Notes: generated by a model from the letters alone, not told the origin. A stretch of 33,926 bases of DNA from Methanolapillus africanus (GCF_032714475.1 NZ_JAWDKD010000028.1:1-33926), one strand, 5' to 3'. Shown: positions 16,686-25,938, numbered from the stretch's first letter. Translations and numbers: made by a program.

Positions 16686-16827
16686 ATGTTTCGACGGCTT
16701 TTTCAAAAAGCCGGGCGTCTTTTCATCGATTCAATATTCTTTTTATACCATTGCAACCCATTATCATTCAGTGTTTATTTTGTTGAGTCTTTGATTTTTT
16801 ACTTTCCGATGATCATATAACAAAACC

Positions 16828-19008
16828 ATGGTGTGTGACATGACTTTCAGTTTGGGAATTGACGCCGGCGGAACGTATACGGACGCCGTTTTGATTCAGG
16901 ACGATAACGGCTGCGTTGTTGAATCCGGAAAAGCGCTGACGACGTATCCGGATCCGATCGGCGGCATTAAAAACGCAATTGCGCTTTTGGACGCCGGAAA
17001 ACTCAAAGACGTTTCCATTGTGTCGCTGTCGACGACGCTTTCCACCAACACGATTCTGGAAAACAAAGGGTTTCCGGTCGGCTTGATCATGGTCGGCGAA
17101 TTTCACATTCCGGACGTCCTTCCGGCAACGTTGTACTGTACCGTTTCCGGCGGTCACGACAGCAACGGCGAAGAAATCTGTCCGCTGGATATCGGACCGG
17201 TGCGCGAATTCGCGCTTTCCGTCAAAAGTAAAGTGGCGGCTTTTGCGGTTTCTTCTCTTTTCAGCACCCGAAACGCCGATCACGAACTGGCCGTGAAACG
17301 GGAAATTTTTGAACTCACCGGACTGCCGGTGGTTTGCGGCCACGAGCTGTCTCAGGATTTAGGCGCTTATGAGCGCGCCGTCACCGCTTTTTTGAACGCG
17401 CAGCTGATTCCGATCACCTACAAATTTACGCAATCCATTGTGGAAGAAATGAATGAAATCGGCATGAATGCCACGCTTTTGATGCTCAAATGCGACGGTT
17501 CGGTCGTCGGCATCGACGAAGCCTTGGAAAAACCGATCGAAACAATCTTTTCCGGACCGGCCGCCAGTTTGATGGGCGCCGCCCACTTGTCCGGACTGAA
17601 CACGTGCGCCGTCATTGATATCGGCGGAACCAGTACAGACGTCGCATTGATTCAAGACGGACTCCCGGAAATGGACGACTCGGGCGCCGTCGTCGGCGGC
17701 TGGTCGACGCGTGTGAAAGCCATCCGAATGGAAACGATGGCCACCGGCGGCGACAGCCATGTTTTTGCGACCGACGATCCGAATCAAAAAATTCATTTGG
17801 GGCCGCTGCGCGTGATGCCTCTGTGCCGCGCCGCTATTTTGTATCCCGGATTTTTGGACAAGCTGAAAGAGATCAAACTGCCGCCCCGGAAATATATTTC
17901 CGAATTCATTCTGCCGTCCGTCTTTTATGTTCGGACCGGTTCCGCGCCGATCGAACTGACGTCGCTTGAAAAAACGCATTACGCCGTCATTGACGATTTC
18001 CCGGCGTCGTGGAACGACCTTTTCCTGCGGCTCGACAACAAAATGCCGATGTCGTTCGCGCTTGAATCGCTTGTTAAAAAACGTTTGATTCAGCCGATTG
18101 GTTTCACGCCGACGGATGCCTTGCACGTTTTGGGCGATTACACGGAATGGGATCAGGAAGCTTCCGTCGTCGGCGCTGAAAAAATCGAAAGGCTGACGAA
18201 AAAGAACCCAATCGAATTGTCCGAATATACGAAAAACCGCGTCGCCAAGAACATGGCGAAAAGTTTGGTCGAATATTTGGTTCCCGGAATTGAGGAAAAA
18301 GATGTGGAGAAGGTTCTTTCCGGAGAATTCCACACCAAGTTTTCGATTGCAATGCCGATCATTTTAATCGGCGGTCCGTCCAAAGCGTATGTGTCGGAAA
18401 TTCAAACCGTCATCGGCGGCGACATTTCCGCGCCGATGTTTTCAGACGTCGGCAACGCTGTCGGCGCCTTAGTCGGAAAAGGCGTTCGACGGCTTGAAAT
18501 TACGATTAAGGAAAACAAAATTAAAGCCGGAACGATTGTTTTTGATGATGGTGATGAAGACGAAAATGGAGCTGACAGCGAAAATAAGATCGAAAATGAG
18601 AATGTAAACGATTATGATGGCCGTTGCGACGGCCGCTGTCACAAAAAATGCAGAAGCACATGCAAATCCGTGACGAAAAAAGACGCCGCCGGAAAAGACC
18701 GGGTCGAATACATCGTTTTCCATGACGGGAAGCGTCAAATTTTTGACAATTATACCGAATCGTTTGACTTTGCCTGCGACGCCGGCAAAAAATCGGTGAC
18801 GGAATACATGAAGAAAACCGGTTTGAAAGACGAACAAATCGACGTCAGTTTCACGAAAAAAGAAATTCGGATTGGGACGGACAATCCCATTGAAACGAAG
18901 TTGACGTTTGTGGGCGTCGCGACGGCGCAATTCGAGGACAATAAGTGCAACATTCCGGATTTTGTCAGATTTATCAATCCGGAGAAGAAGTATCGGGAAG
19001 AAAAATAA
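16828..19008 (+). CDS. Hydantoinase/oxoprolinase-family ASKHA protein with Cys-rich extension
   Basis: A 726-residue protein of the HyuA/oxoprolinase family. Two phosphate-binding loops of the ASKHA fold are clear: LGIDAGGTYTDAVLI near residues 7-20 and AVIDIGGTSTDVALI near 263-277, with SGPAASLMGAAHL just before the latter. The family includes ATP-dependent amidohydrolases, but homologues near methyltransferases in anaerobes are of uncertain role, so no substrate is assigned. A C-terminal extension from about residue 570 carries an acidic linker and then a regular CX3CX3CX3C motif near residues 600-613 (RCDGRCHKKCRSTC), followed by about 110 residues of unknown type. ATG at 16840 is an alternative start. 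It ends in a hairpin shared with the convergent gene. Confidence 0.78.
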   Translation: MVCDMTFSLGIDAGGTYTDAVLIQDDNGCVVESGKALTTYPDPIGGIKNAIALLDAGKLKDVSIVSLSTTLSTNTILENKGFPVGLIMVGEFHIPDVLPATLYCTVSGGHDSNGEEICPLDIGPVREFALSVKSKVAAFAVSSLFSTRNADHELAVKREIFELTGLPVVCGHELSQDLGAYERAVTAFLNAQLIPITYKFTQSIVEEMNEIGMNATLLMLKCDGSVVGIDEALEKPIETIFSGPAASLMGAAHLSGLNTCAVIDIGGTSTDVALIQDGLPEMDDSGAVVGGWSTRVKAIRMETMATGGDSHVFATDDPNQKIHLGPLRVMPLCRAAILYPGFLDKLKEIKLPPRKYISEFILPSVFYVRTGSAPIELTSLEKTHYAVIDDFPASWNDLFLRLDNKMPMSFALESLVKKRLIQPIGFTPTDALHVLGDYTEWDQEASVVGAEKIERLTKKNPIELSEYTKNRVAKNMAKSLVEYLVPGIEEKDVEKVLSGEFHTKFSIAMPIILIGGPSKAYVSEIQTVIGGDISAPMFSDVGNAVGALVGKGVRRLEITIKENKIKAGTIVFDDGDEDENGADSENKIENENVNDYDGRCDGRCHKKCRSTCKSVTKKDAAGKDRVEYIVFHDGKRQIFDNYTESFDFACDAGKKSVTEYMKKTGLKDEQIDVSFTKKEIRIGTDNPIETKLTFVGVATAQFEDNKCNIPDFVRFINPEKKYREEK

Positions 19009-19023
19009 ACAAAAAAGTGAACA

Positions 19024-19072
19024 ATATTGAAAGATTTTTGCCGTTAAGAGCCGGCAATTGATCTTTCAATAT
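19024..19072. terminator. Bidirectional terminator hairpin
   Basis: ATATTGAAAGAT (19024-19035) pairs perfectly with ATCTTTCAATAT (19061-19072), with an inner TGCCG/CGGCA stem (19039-19043 and 19052-19056). It lies between convergent genes, and the minus-strand stop codon falls in its loop. A T/C-rich run follows on the plus strand. Confidence 0.7.
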
Positions 19073-19916
19073 CTTTTTCCATTTCTCTTTCAGCGGCCAA
19101 TCTGATCGCTTCTGATATTTGAGCAGCCTCTTCCTCTGAAATATTAGCCCAGTCAATGGCGTTAATATCAAAATCCAAATCTAATTCTGACAAATCGCGC
19201 CCGTTTTCATAATCTGCATTTTCATAATCTGCATATTGATTGACAATTGATTCTTCCGTCCATTCGAAAAGAACGGTTGAAAAACCGACCGGCTCGCGAA
19301 TAACGCCGCTACCGACTTTTGTATCTCCGCGGTAAAGGTCGTACGTCCAAACCGAATGCCGGACATAGACTTGATACGTACCGTAAGAACCGTTGTCAAT
19401 AGACGCTGTAAAGTTGCTTGATAAATTTCTCGGCTGTAAAATTTCAGACCCGAAAAGAAGCTGTGACATCAGATTTTGGAATTTGCTGTCGGTTTGGATG
19501 AGAACATCAGATTTTTCAAAAATATTCATCGTCAATTCTCCGCCAAAATTGGTAGAACTGTCTCTTGAGGTTTGATTTGACGGAGCATACTCAAGTTGTT
19601 GAAGATTTTCAATGTGGTATCCGAGAATTCTTTTTTCAGACCGGAACGATTTGATCATTTCATTTTCAAGAAGCGTATAATCGGTTTGAACAACGTTTTT
19701 GTGTGTGATGTTTGGAGAGGAAATATCGGGTTCAGACATCATGACAATGCTGCCGATGTTTGTTTCATGCGTTTCAATAAGGCAGGTATATTTTTCCCCA
19801 AAGTGACCTCTGATTGAAATAATTTGAGAATCTTGTGCTGGATCATCTGAAACAAGAGCGTAAGCCGGAGAAAGTAACAGAAAAATAAATAATATCAAAG
19901 CAACGGCACGAATCAT
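19044..19916 (-). CDS. Secreted or membrane-anchored hypothetical protein
   Basis: 290 residues with a clear signal peptide (MIRAVALILFIFLLLSPAYA, cleavage likely after AYA). The mature part has no motif I can name. It contains a short internal duplication, QYADYENADYENG, arising from an 18-bp repeat, and a Glu/Ala-rich helical C-terminus (ISEEEAAQISEAIRLAAEREMEKDIERS). GGAG upstream of the ATG at 19916 supports the start. Probably extracytoplasmic; function unknown. Confidence 0.7.
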   Translation of the reverse strand: MIRAVALILFIFLLLSPAYALVSDDPAQDSQIISIRGHFGEKYTCLIETHETNIGSIVMMSEPDISSPNITHKNVVQTDYTLLENEMIKSFRSEKRILGYHIENLQQLEYAPSNQTSRDSSTNFGGELTMNIFEKSDVLIQTDSKFQNLMSQLLFGSEILQPRNLSSNFTASIDNGSYGTYQVYVRHSVWTYDLYRGDTKVGSGVIREPVGFSTVLFEWTEESIVNQYADYENADYENGRDLSELDLDFDINAIDWANISEEEAAQISEAIRLAAEREMEKDIERSIAGS

Positions 19917-20361
19917 ATTTTACTCTCCATAAAATCAAAATGAACAACAAAATAAAATGATTTCAATAGATTATTAAACTTTATTTAATAATTATGCCTG
20001 AAAAGAATTTAATTTATTATTTCTAATTTTATGGTTTGCATTTTCAGTTCACTATTTTTAAATTTAGGATTGCATCTGCAGGTGACTGTTTTATTGTTAC
20101 AGATTGCACCTGTCAGTTCACTATTTTTAGATTTCAGATTGCATCACCGTTTCCAAAAATACACATGTTTCTTGTACCGGTTTTCAACAATAAGTTCCAA
20201 CAATACAGTTGTTTCCTAATCCGATTTGCATCTGCAGTTACTATATCCAATCACTCTCATCGGATTCCGAGAAAATCAAACGCAAAGCGTTTGATTTTTC
20301 GGGATGGTTTGCATGAAAAAAGAAAAATGAAGGGTGGTTTTTCATGAATTTGGGGGAAAAG
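19917..20361. repeat. Composite repeat region A (20.0 kb copy)
   Basis: No gene is supported in this spacer. It has two imperfect direct repeats (about 20042-20080 and 20111-20147, CAGTTCACTATTTTT followed by ATTTAGGATTGCATC-like sequence). A segment at 20140-20240 matches, in reverse complement, the 89-bp units at 29556-29733. Last comes a hairpin, GAAAATCAAACGC (20271-20283) with GCGTTTGATTTTTC (20287-20300), then GGGATGGTTTGCATG, which recurs at 29.85 and 30.0 kb. Confidence 0.7.
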
Positions 20362-20392
20362 TGTCGCTGTAACGCGCGCACCGCCGCCCGCC
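20362..20392 (-). repeat. GC-rich intergenic element, copy 8
   Basis: In the minus-strand direction it reads T-run, GGCGGGCGGCGGTGCGCGCG, then TTACAGCGAC, immediately after the BASS-family permease gene. Confidence 0.8.
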
Positions 20393-20398
20393 AAAAAA

Positions 20399-21394
20399 TT
20401 AATTGTCCGCCGGCTTTTTCTTTTTCCACGAAAAAGTTTTGTAACCCGGCCGCAGCCGGAGCAAAACCTGCGCCACAATCACCAAAACCGGAAGCTCGAT
20501 CAATGGTCCGATGACCAAAGCCAACGCAATGAGCGGGTTGTCCGGAAACGCCGAAACGGCAATGGCGAGCGATAACGGCGAATTTCGGGCCAGCGTCGTC
20601 AGATTGAGCGCCGCCGTGTCTTCGTAGGAAAACTGAAGCAAACGGCCGACGAGTTGCCCCAAAATAAAGTTAAGAATAAAGAAAACCAAAAGCGGAATCA
20701 GCATTTGAATGAGAACGCCGGGATTTTTCAGGAGAACTTCGCCTTGGGACGCAAACATCGCGATGATGGCCAAATTCAAAAACAAAAATTGCATGTTGTC
20801 GTTGTGCCGGAGAATATTGTTTTCAAACTTTTCTTCGCCGAGCTGTCCGAGATAAATTTTCCGGAAAAGGGCAGCGGCAACGAACGGAACCAACAAAACG
20901 ATCACGATGCTCTTGAGGAGAAGAAACATATCGATTTCAACGACGCTGCCGGCAAAAATATAAAGATAGACCGGGAGCAAAACAATTTGTAAAATCAGAT
21001 TGAGTGGCAGTTGTGCGGCGCCGAGGGGAACGTTTCCTTTCGCATTGCCGGTAAAAATAATGTACCAATCCGTGCACGGCGTCACGAGAAGCATCAAAAA
21101 ACCGACTTGAAGGTCCGGAGATCCGGTCAAAAACAGGTCCGCCAAAAACCAGGCGAACAGGGGCGTCCAAATGAAATTCATGACCAGCGCGGTCGACGCG
21201 AATTTAACGTTTTTGAACGCTTTGCCGAGGCTGCCGAGGTCCACTTGAAGGAAAACGCCGAACAACATAATCATCAAAAACGGTTCAATCAAAACAGCCG
21301 TGTGGCTGCCGATGAAAGGCGACAGGCCGAGGAGAAGGCCAATGAAAATGGAAAGCAAAATGAGAACCGTTCGATATTTACTCAAAAAATTCAT
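20399..21394 (-). CDS. BASS-superfamily permease (ACR3/arsenite- or bile-acid-symporter-like)
   Basis: A 331-residue membrane protein with about ten helices, of the bile acid:sodium symporter superfamily that includes ACR3 arsenite exporters. The segment LLVTPCTDWYIIF holds a Cys-Thr in the place where ACR3 proteins have their conserved functional cysteine, and NLTTLARNSPLSLAIAVSAFP and IGPLIELPVLVIVAQVLL match later conserved helices. The open frame begins at 21475, but ATG 21394 is preferred because AAGAGGT lies just upstream and the first membrane helix follows. Arsenite efflux is possible; no ars regulator or reductase is nearby, so the substrate stays open. The C-terminus is lysine-rich. 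Confidence 0.78.
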   Translation of the reverse strand: MNFLSKYRTVLILLSIFIGLLLGLSPFIGSHTAVLIEPFLMIMLFGVFLQVDLGSLGKAFKNVKFASTALVMNFIWTPLFAWFLADLFLTGSPDLQVGFLMLLVTPCTDWYIIFTGNAKGNVPLGAAQLPLNLILQIVLLPVYLYIFAGSVVEIDMFLLLKSIVIVLLVPFVAAALFRKIYLGQLGEEKFENNILRHNDNMQFLFLNLAIIAMFASQGEVLLKNPGVLIQMLIPLLVFFILNFILGQLVGRLLQFSYEDTAALNLTTLARNSPLSLAIAVSAFPDNPLIALALVIGPLIELPVLVIVAQVLLRLRPGYKTFSWKKKKPADN

Positions 21395-22106
21395 TTTAAA
21401 ACCTCTTTTGTTGACCGTTTTTAGATTGCCGGCTGTTTTGGATTGTTTGACCGTTTTTGAAATAATATCGTTCAATCGGTATATGATAAATAAACGGCAT
21501 CATAAATTAAATTTTAATTCGTTTCAATCGGATTTTCAAATTTTGAACAGATTTCCAAAAAAAATAGAAAATATCTATGAATTTTATTATATAATGTAAA
21601 ATATAAAATATAAATATTTTGATTCATATTATTTTTACAAAAGGAATCGAATTTTAAAAGATGATGATTGAAAATACCGGATCATTCCAAATCATACCAG
21701 ATCATACCAGATCATACCATATATTATACCATACCATAAGCATTTTAATGAATAAAATGATCTGTAAAATTTTTTTAAAAACATTATTTTCTAAGATAAT
21801 ATAAACATTTTTGATCGGCAGATAGATTTGTTTTGCCGTCTGTTTCTTTTTTTCAATCAGTGAGATTATGAAAAGATAGTTGATATATATTTTTATTTTT
21901 GACCTCCTAAAAAAACCACTTATACAATAATGATTAATCAATATCATTTCGGCGGCAGGGGGTAAAGATACAAAGTCATTGTATTTTTGCAAAAACATTA
22001 AAAAGGATAAAGATATTTTAGATTCGTTTCTCGAGCCAAATTAATTTTAGGTTGTGATTTATGGTCTAAACTTCATTTGACAAAGCTCGAAAAACAGGAT
22101 GAGAAA
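21395..22106. promoter_or_regulatory. Upstream region of mtaCB2
   Basis: 712 bp without a supported gene, very AT-rich. It carries four 10-bp direct repeats at 21681-21720 (see separate entry) and several A/T stretches that could be TATA boxes, such as near 21586-21615. It probably holds the mtaCB2 promoter and leader. Confidence 0.5.
21681..21740. repeat. 10-bp phased direct repeats upstream of mtaC2
   Basis: ATCATTCCAA, ATCATACCAG, ATCATACCAG and ATCATACCAT lie head to tail at 21681-21720, then ATATTATACCATACCATAAG to 21740. The 10-bp period is about one DNA turn. It is about 370-420 bp before mtaC2 and could bind a regulator cooperatively. Confidence 0.7.
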
Positions 22107-22886
22107 ATGTTAGACTTTAAAGATACAAAGGACATGACGGAAGTCCTCGTCAGATACAACGTCGCCATGGAAAAAACCATGACGCCGGACGAGGCCGCAG
22201 AGCAGCTCTATTCCAAAGACGCCCTCTACAAAGCCGTCGCGAAAGCCATCTATGAAGGCGAAGAAGAAGACGTCATCGAAGCGCTTGACGCTTGCCTCGA
22301 CGCCGGAAAAGACCCGATCAAACTCATTGACGACGCCCTCCTCCCGGGAATGGCCGTCGTTTCTAACCTGTACGACCAGGGCTTGATCTTCCTTCCGAAC
22401 GTCATGATGTCGGCCGACGCCATGCTCGAAGGCATAGACTACTGTAAAACCAAAACCAAAGACGTCCCGAAAGCCAAAGGAACCGTCGTCTGCCACGTTG
22501 CAGAAGGCGACGTCCACGACATCGGCAAAAACATCGTCGCCGCACTTCTCCGTGCCGACGGATTCAATGTCGTCGACCTCGGCCGCGATGTTCCGGTCAA
22601 CGAAGTGATCGAAGCGGTCGCTGCGCACAAACCGGTGCTCGTCACAGGAACCGCGCTCATGACCACCACCATGTACGCCTTCAAAGAAGTCAACGACAAA
22701 CTCGTTGAGAAAGGATTCAAGATTCCGTTCGCCTGCGGCGGCGGCGCTGTGAACCAAGAATTCGTTGAAAGCTTCAGCCTCGGAATTTATGGCGAAGAAG
22801 CAGCGGAAGCCCCGAAATTTGCGAACTATGCGCTCAAAAACGGCGCCGACATCGCAAAAATGAGAGACGAATTCCACTACCACTGA
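22107..22886 (+). CDS. mtaC: Methanol corrinoid protein MtaC (copy 2)
   Basis: A close paralogue of the MtaC at 10.9 kb, 259 aa from the ATG at 22107. That start gives the same MLDFK N-terminus and has AGGATGAG just upstream; an open frame back to 22077 is probably untranslated. The cobalt-ligand motif GDVHDIG puts the histidine at residue 137, one later than in copy 1 because of a one-residue insertion near the N-terminus. The codons are richer in C at third positions than in copy 1. It is 12 bp upstream of mtaB2 in one operon. Confidence 0.96.
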   Translation: MLDFKDTKDMTEVLVRYNVAMEKTMTPDEAAEQLYSKDALYKAVAKAIYEGEEEDVIEALDACLDAGKDPIKLIDDALLPGMAVVSNLYDQGLIFLPNVMMSADAMLEGIDYCKTKTKDVPKAKGTVVCHVAEGDVHDIGKNIVAALLRADGFNVVDLGRDVPVNEVIEAVAAHKPVLVTGTALMTTTMYAFKEVNDKLVEKGFKIPFACGGGAVNQEFVESFSLGIYGEEAAEAPKFANYALKNGADIAKMRDEFHYH

Positions 22887-22898
22887 GGAGGCAAAAAT

Positions 22899-24284
22899 AT
22901 GGCAATTAACAGATACACAAAAATGGCATACGCAAACGCGGACGAAATGGTTTTCGGAAAATGTAAATACCCCGTCAAAGCCGGACTCGGTCTTGAAATC
23001 GGCGCCGGATACACCATTCCGGAATTAAACTATGCGCCCCGCCCGCAAGCCAGCGTTTCCAAAGAAGCGCTCGTGAAAGAATACGAAAGAATCACCAAAG
23101 ACGCCATGGGCAGAGTCGTTCAAATCGGAGCGCCGGCCGTTGTTTTGGAAACAGAACACGTGCAGCAGCTCACCAACACCCCGTCCTGGGGCGCCGAAGT
23201 GGCCCACGTCCAAAAAACCATCATGGAAGAATACCATGAAGAATACGGTATCAAGTGCGCCCTTCGCCACACGGTTGCCGACCTGCGTGAAGACCGCGAA
23301 TTCCTCGCGCTCCGCTCCAAAGTCAACGTCGTGACCGAATCTTTCGACCAATGCGCCGCGCAAGGCGCCGACCTCCTGTCCATCGAATCCATGGGCGGAA
23401 AAGAAGTTTTCGACTATTCCATCATCCGTGACGACACCGCCGGTATGCTTTTCAGTATCGGTGTTCTCGGAACCAACGACATGGACTACCTCTGGCAAAA
23501 GATTGTCGACATCGCCAACAAACACAAAGTTGTTCCGGCCGGTGACACCGACTGTTCCCAAGCCAACACCGCGATGTTTATCGCCGGCGGCCTTTTGGAC
23601 AAAAACTTGGCCCACACCACCGCGATCGTCGCCCGCTGCATCTCTGCCGCCAGATCCCTCGCCGCTTACGAAGCCGGCGCCAAAGGACCCGGAAAAGACT
23701 GCGGTTACGAAAACATCATCATCAAATCCATTGCCGGCGTGCCGATTACCCAGGAAGGAAAATCCTCCACCTGCGCCCACTCCGACGTTATGGGCAACTT
23801 GGCGATGCAATGCTGCGACATGTGGTCCAACGAATCCGTTGAATACCACGGCGAATTCGGCGGCACGACCGTTCAAGTTTGGGTCGAAACCCTCGCTTAC
23901 GACTGCGCCCTCATGAACACCGCCTTGAAGACCGGAAACGAAAAAGTTCTCCGCGACCTCTTGATGCTTTCCGACAAATACAGAGACCCGCAGCCGTACG
24001 TGCTGGCTTACGACAACGCTTACAGAGTCGGAGAGGCCATTGCCAAGAACGGCAACGACCCGTACCTCAGATCCAAAGCGGCCGCAGAAATGTGCTGCAA
24101 AATCGTCGAGGAAGGCGTCGCCGGCAAAAAACTCGTTCTCACCAAGTTCGAGACCAACGCCTTGGCCAAAATCAAAGCCGACCTTGCCGCTCTCCCGGCC
24201 GAAAGCAGCAAATTCGTCGAACAATGCATGGACAAATACACCAAAGAAGTTGCTGTTTTCAAACCGGAAAACTACAGCCTCTAA
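22899..24284 (+). CDS. mtaB: Methanol:corrinoid methyltransferase MtaB (copy 2)
   Basis: 461 aa, a close paralogue of the MtaB at 11.7 kb. The three zinc ligands are retained as Glu163 (LSIESMGG), Cys219 (GDTDC) and Cys268 (GKDCGYEN); numbering is one lower than copy 1 because of a one-residue gap near position 143. TGAGGAGGCAAAAAT joins the mtaC2 stop to a strong Shine-Dalgarno. A hairpin with a T-tract follows. The neighbouring regulator pair is near copy 1, not this one. Confidence 0.97.
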   Translation: MAINRYTKMAYANADEMVFGKCKYPVKAGLGLEIGAGYTIPELNYAPRPQASVSKEALVKEYERITKDAMGRVVQIGAPAVVLETEHVQQLTNTPSWGAEVAHVQKTIMEEYHEEYGIKCALRHTVADLREDREFLALRSKVNVVTESFDQCAAQGADLLSIESMGGKEVFDYSIIRDDTAGMLFSIGVLGTNDMDYLWQKIVDIANKHKVVPAGDTDCSQANTAMFIAGGLLDKNLAHTTAIVARCISAARSLAAYEAGAKGPGKDCGYENIIIKSIAGVPITQEGKSSTCAHSDVMGNLAMQCCDMWSNESVEYHGEFGGTTVQVWVETLAYDCALMNTALKTGNEKVLRDLLMLSDKYRDPQPYVLAYDNAYRVGEAIAKNGNDPYLRSKAAAEMCCKIVEEGVAGKKLVLTKFETNALAKIKADLAALPAESSKFVEQCMDKYTKEVAVFKPENYSL

Positions 24285-24399
24285 GTTGACAGGTGCCCAA
24301 CGGCACTGTCCATAAAATAAGATATCAAAACAAAAGCAAAAAACGTTCAAAAACGTTAACCCCCAAAATGTTGAAACCCCCAAATGAAACATTTAAAGG

Positions 24400-24447
24400 C
24401 TCAAATCTCCAAAGATTTGAGTCTCCCCTCTTTTATTTTTTTAATTT
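24400..24447 (+). terminator. mtaB2 terminator
   Basis: CTCAAATCT (24400-24408), loop CCAA, AGATTTGAG (24413-24421), then a T/C-rich run ending in ATTTTTTTAATTTT. A 9-bp perfect stem. Confidence 0.8.
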
Positions 24448-24576
24448 TATTTGGATTATTGATTGATTTTTATTTGCATCTTACTTTCTTTTTGATTTCC
24501 GGTCGAAACGATTTAAAAACATTTCGATTTTGAAATTTTCGATACTTTTTTTAAACTAAAACTTTTAGCTTGAAAT

Positions 24577-25752
24577 ATGACCGCAGAAATCATTATTATG
24601 AATAAAAACGCCCTCGCAATGGCAGCAGATAGTGTTGTTACAATTACAAATGGAAACGATGAAAAAACATATCAGACTGCTAATAAACTTTTTCCGATAT
24701 CTTATGAGCACGAAATCGGAATAATGACATACGGAAGCGCCGAATTTATGGGAGTGCCTTGGGAAACTTTGATTAAATTATATCGAGAACGAATCGAAAA
24801 AATTAAATTTGAAACTTTAAAGGAATGCATTGACAATTTTATTCATTTTTTAGAAAACAGTGGATTGTTTTCAGTAAATTTGCAAAATGAAATGACTTTT
24901 GACGATTTGACTTATTTTCACATGTCCATTCGAAACAAAATCCAAAATATTTTAAAAATGGAAAATGAAAAAGCAAACAAAAAAACAAAAGAAAGAGAGG
25001 CGATAAATGTTTCAGAAATTGCGTTTTTCACGTTTCAAAAAATGATTGAAGAAATGAAATCAATGAAACAAATACAATCTGAAACTGATTTTTTGATGAC
25101 AAACAAAATCGAAATTGAAACCATGATGGAAAAAATCTACGAAGAAACATATGAAAGCAACCAACATTTACTGAACGAATTAAATGAATTGTATTTTAAA
25201 AAATTGTGGAATAATTCTTCCGGAATTGTTATTTCCGGATTTGGGGAAAGGGATATTTTTCCGTCAACTTACTTGATGGAAATAGATAAAATAACATCAG
25301 GTCGATTGATTTATTGTCTGGAAAAATATGAAGTTGACAATAACAATGCCTTTGTCATTCCTTTTGCTCAAAGAGAAATGGTCGATTTGTTTATGAGAGG
25401 AATCAGTCCAATATTATTATATAAGATAGAGGAAATCATTAAAAATATTGATGAAGATTTGGCGGTTTTCGTTTTGGAAGAATTCATAAAATATTTAGAA
25501 ATAAATCATAGCAAGCCGATTATGGAAGCCATTAAAATTTTACCAAAACCGGAGCTTGCGATTGTTGCTGAAATGTTAATTAGTTTAACGTCTTTCAAAA
25601 GAAAAATCTCAACTGAATTGGAAACCGTTGGTGGTCCGATTGACGTTGCCGTTATTTCGAAGGGCGACGGATTTGTGTGGATTAAAAGAAAACAGTATTT
25701 TGATCAGGAGCTCAACATTCCTTTTATTTCAAAATATTTTAAAAATAAATAA
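24577..25752 (+). CDS. Proteasome-like Ntn-hydrolase family protein
   Basis: 391 aa. The N-terminal region resembles proteasome beta/HslV-type Ntn-hydrolases. With Met1 removed, Thr becomes residue 1, the AADS aspartate falls at exactly 17, and a lysine (NKLF) falls at 36, close to the Thr1/Asp17/Lys33 triad; GIMTYGSAEFMGVPWETLIK follows as in a widespread uncharacterised family. The middle (about 90-200) is a Lys/Glu-rich helical region absent from core proteasome subunits. The composition is AT-rich beside mtaCB2, suggesting acquisition. A 57-codon gene follows 12 bp later. Activity and substrate are unknown, and a defence or stress role is only speculation. Confidence 0.65.
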   Translation: MTAEIIIMNKNALAMAADSVVTITNGNDEKTYQTANKLFPISYEHEIGIMTYGSAEFMGVPWETLIKLYRERIEKIKFETLKECIDNFIHFLENSGLFSVNLQNEMTFDDLTYFHMSIRNKIQNILKMENEKANKKTKEREAINVSEIAFFTFQKMIEEMKSMKQIQSETDFLMTNKIEIETMMEKIYEETYESNQHLLNELNELYFKKLWNNSSGIVISGFGERDIFPSTYLMEIDKITSGRLIYCLEKYEVDNNNAFVIPFAQREMVDLFMRGISPILLYKIEEIIKNIDEDLAVFVLEEFIKYLEINHSKPIMEAIKILPKPELAIVAEMLISLTSFKRKISTELETVGGPIDVAVISKGDGFVWIKRKQYFDQELNIPFISKYFKNK

Positions 25753-25764
25753 GGAGAGAAGTTT

Positions 25765-25938
25765 ATGACCATTCAAAACAAAAATGAAAAAATCTACCAT
25801 TCCTATGACGAATTGGAAAAAGATTGGTTTCCAAGAGCACGCGAAGAACGCTTAAAAAAAGAAAAAGAGAGAGAAGAATTGGAAAAATATAAAGAAAAAA
25901 AAACGTTTTTGGAAAGCATTAAAAGAATACAATTTTGA
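25765..25938 (+). CDS. 57-aa highly charged protein, partner of Ntn-hydrolase-like gene
   Basis: A small gene directly after the Ntn-hydrolase-like gene, with an excellent Shine-Dalgarno (AAGGAGAGAAG) 12 bp past the upstream stop. The product starts MTIQNKNEKIYHSYDELEKD, then has a WFPRARE segment and a Lys/Glu-rich coiled-coil-like stretch, ending KRIQF. The 12-bp spacing and shared AT-rich composition indicate one operon. It could be a substrate, an adaptor or a regulator of its neighbour; no family is recognised. Confidence 0.65.
   Translation: MTIQNKNEKIYHSYDELEKDWFPRAREERLKKEKEREELEKYKEKKTFLESIKRIQF

Noticed and set aside
16390..16794. 134-codon plus-strand frame overlapping the HEPN-like gene
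   Set aside because: It is out of frame with the recognisable HEPN-like protein and runs into the T-tract and GC-rich element.
20036..20347. 103-codon frame over the 20.0-kb composite repeat
   Set aside because: It shows similarity only to the reverse reading of the 29.5-kb repeat; no ribosome site, and it runs through hairpins. Better explained as repeat DNA, though the shared open frame is worth remembering.
23025..24392. 455-codon open frame on the minus strand
   Set aside because: Antisense to mtaB2; Val/Phe/Gly-rich shadow of a highly biased gene.
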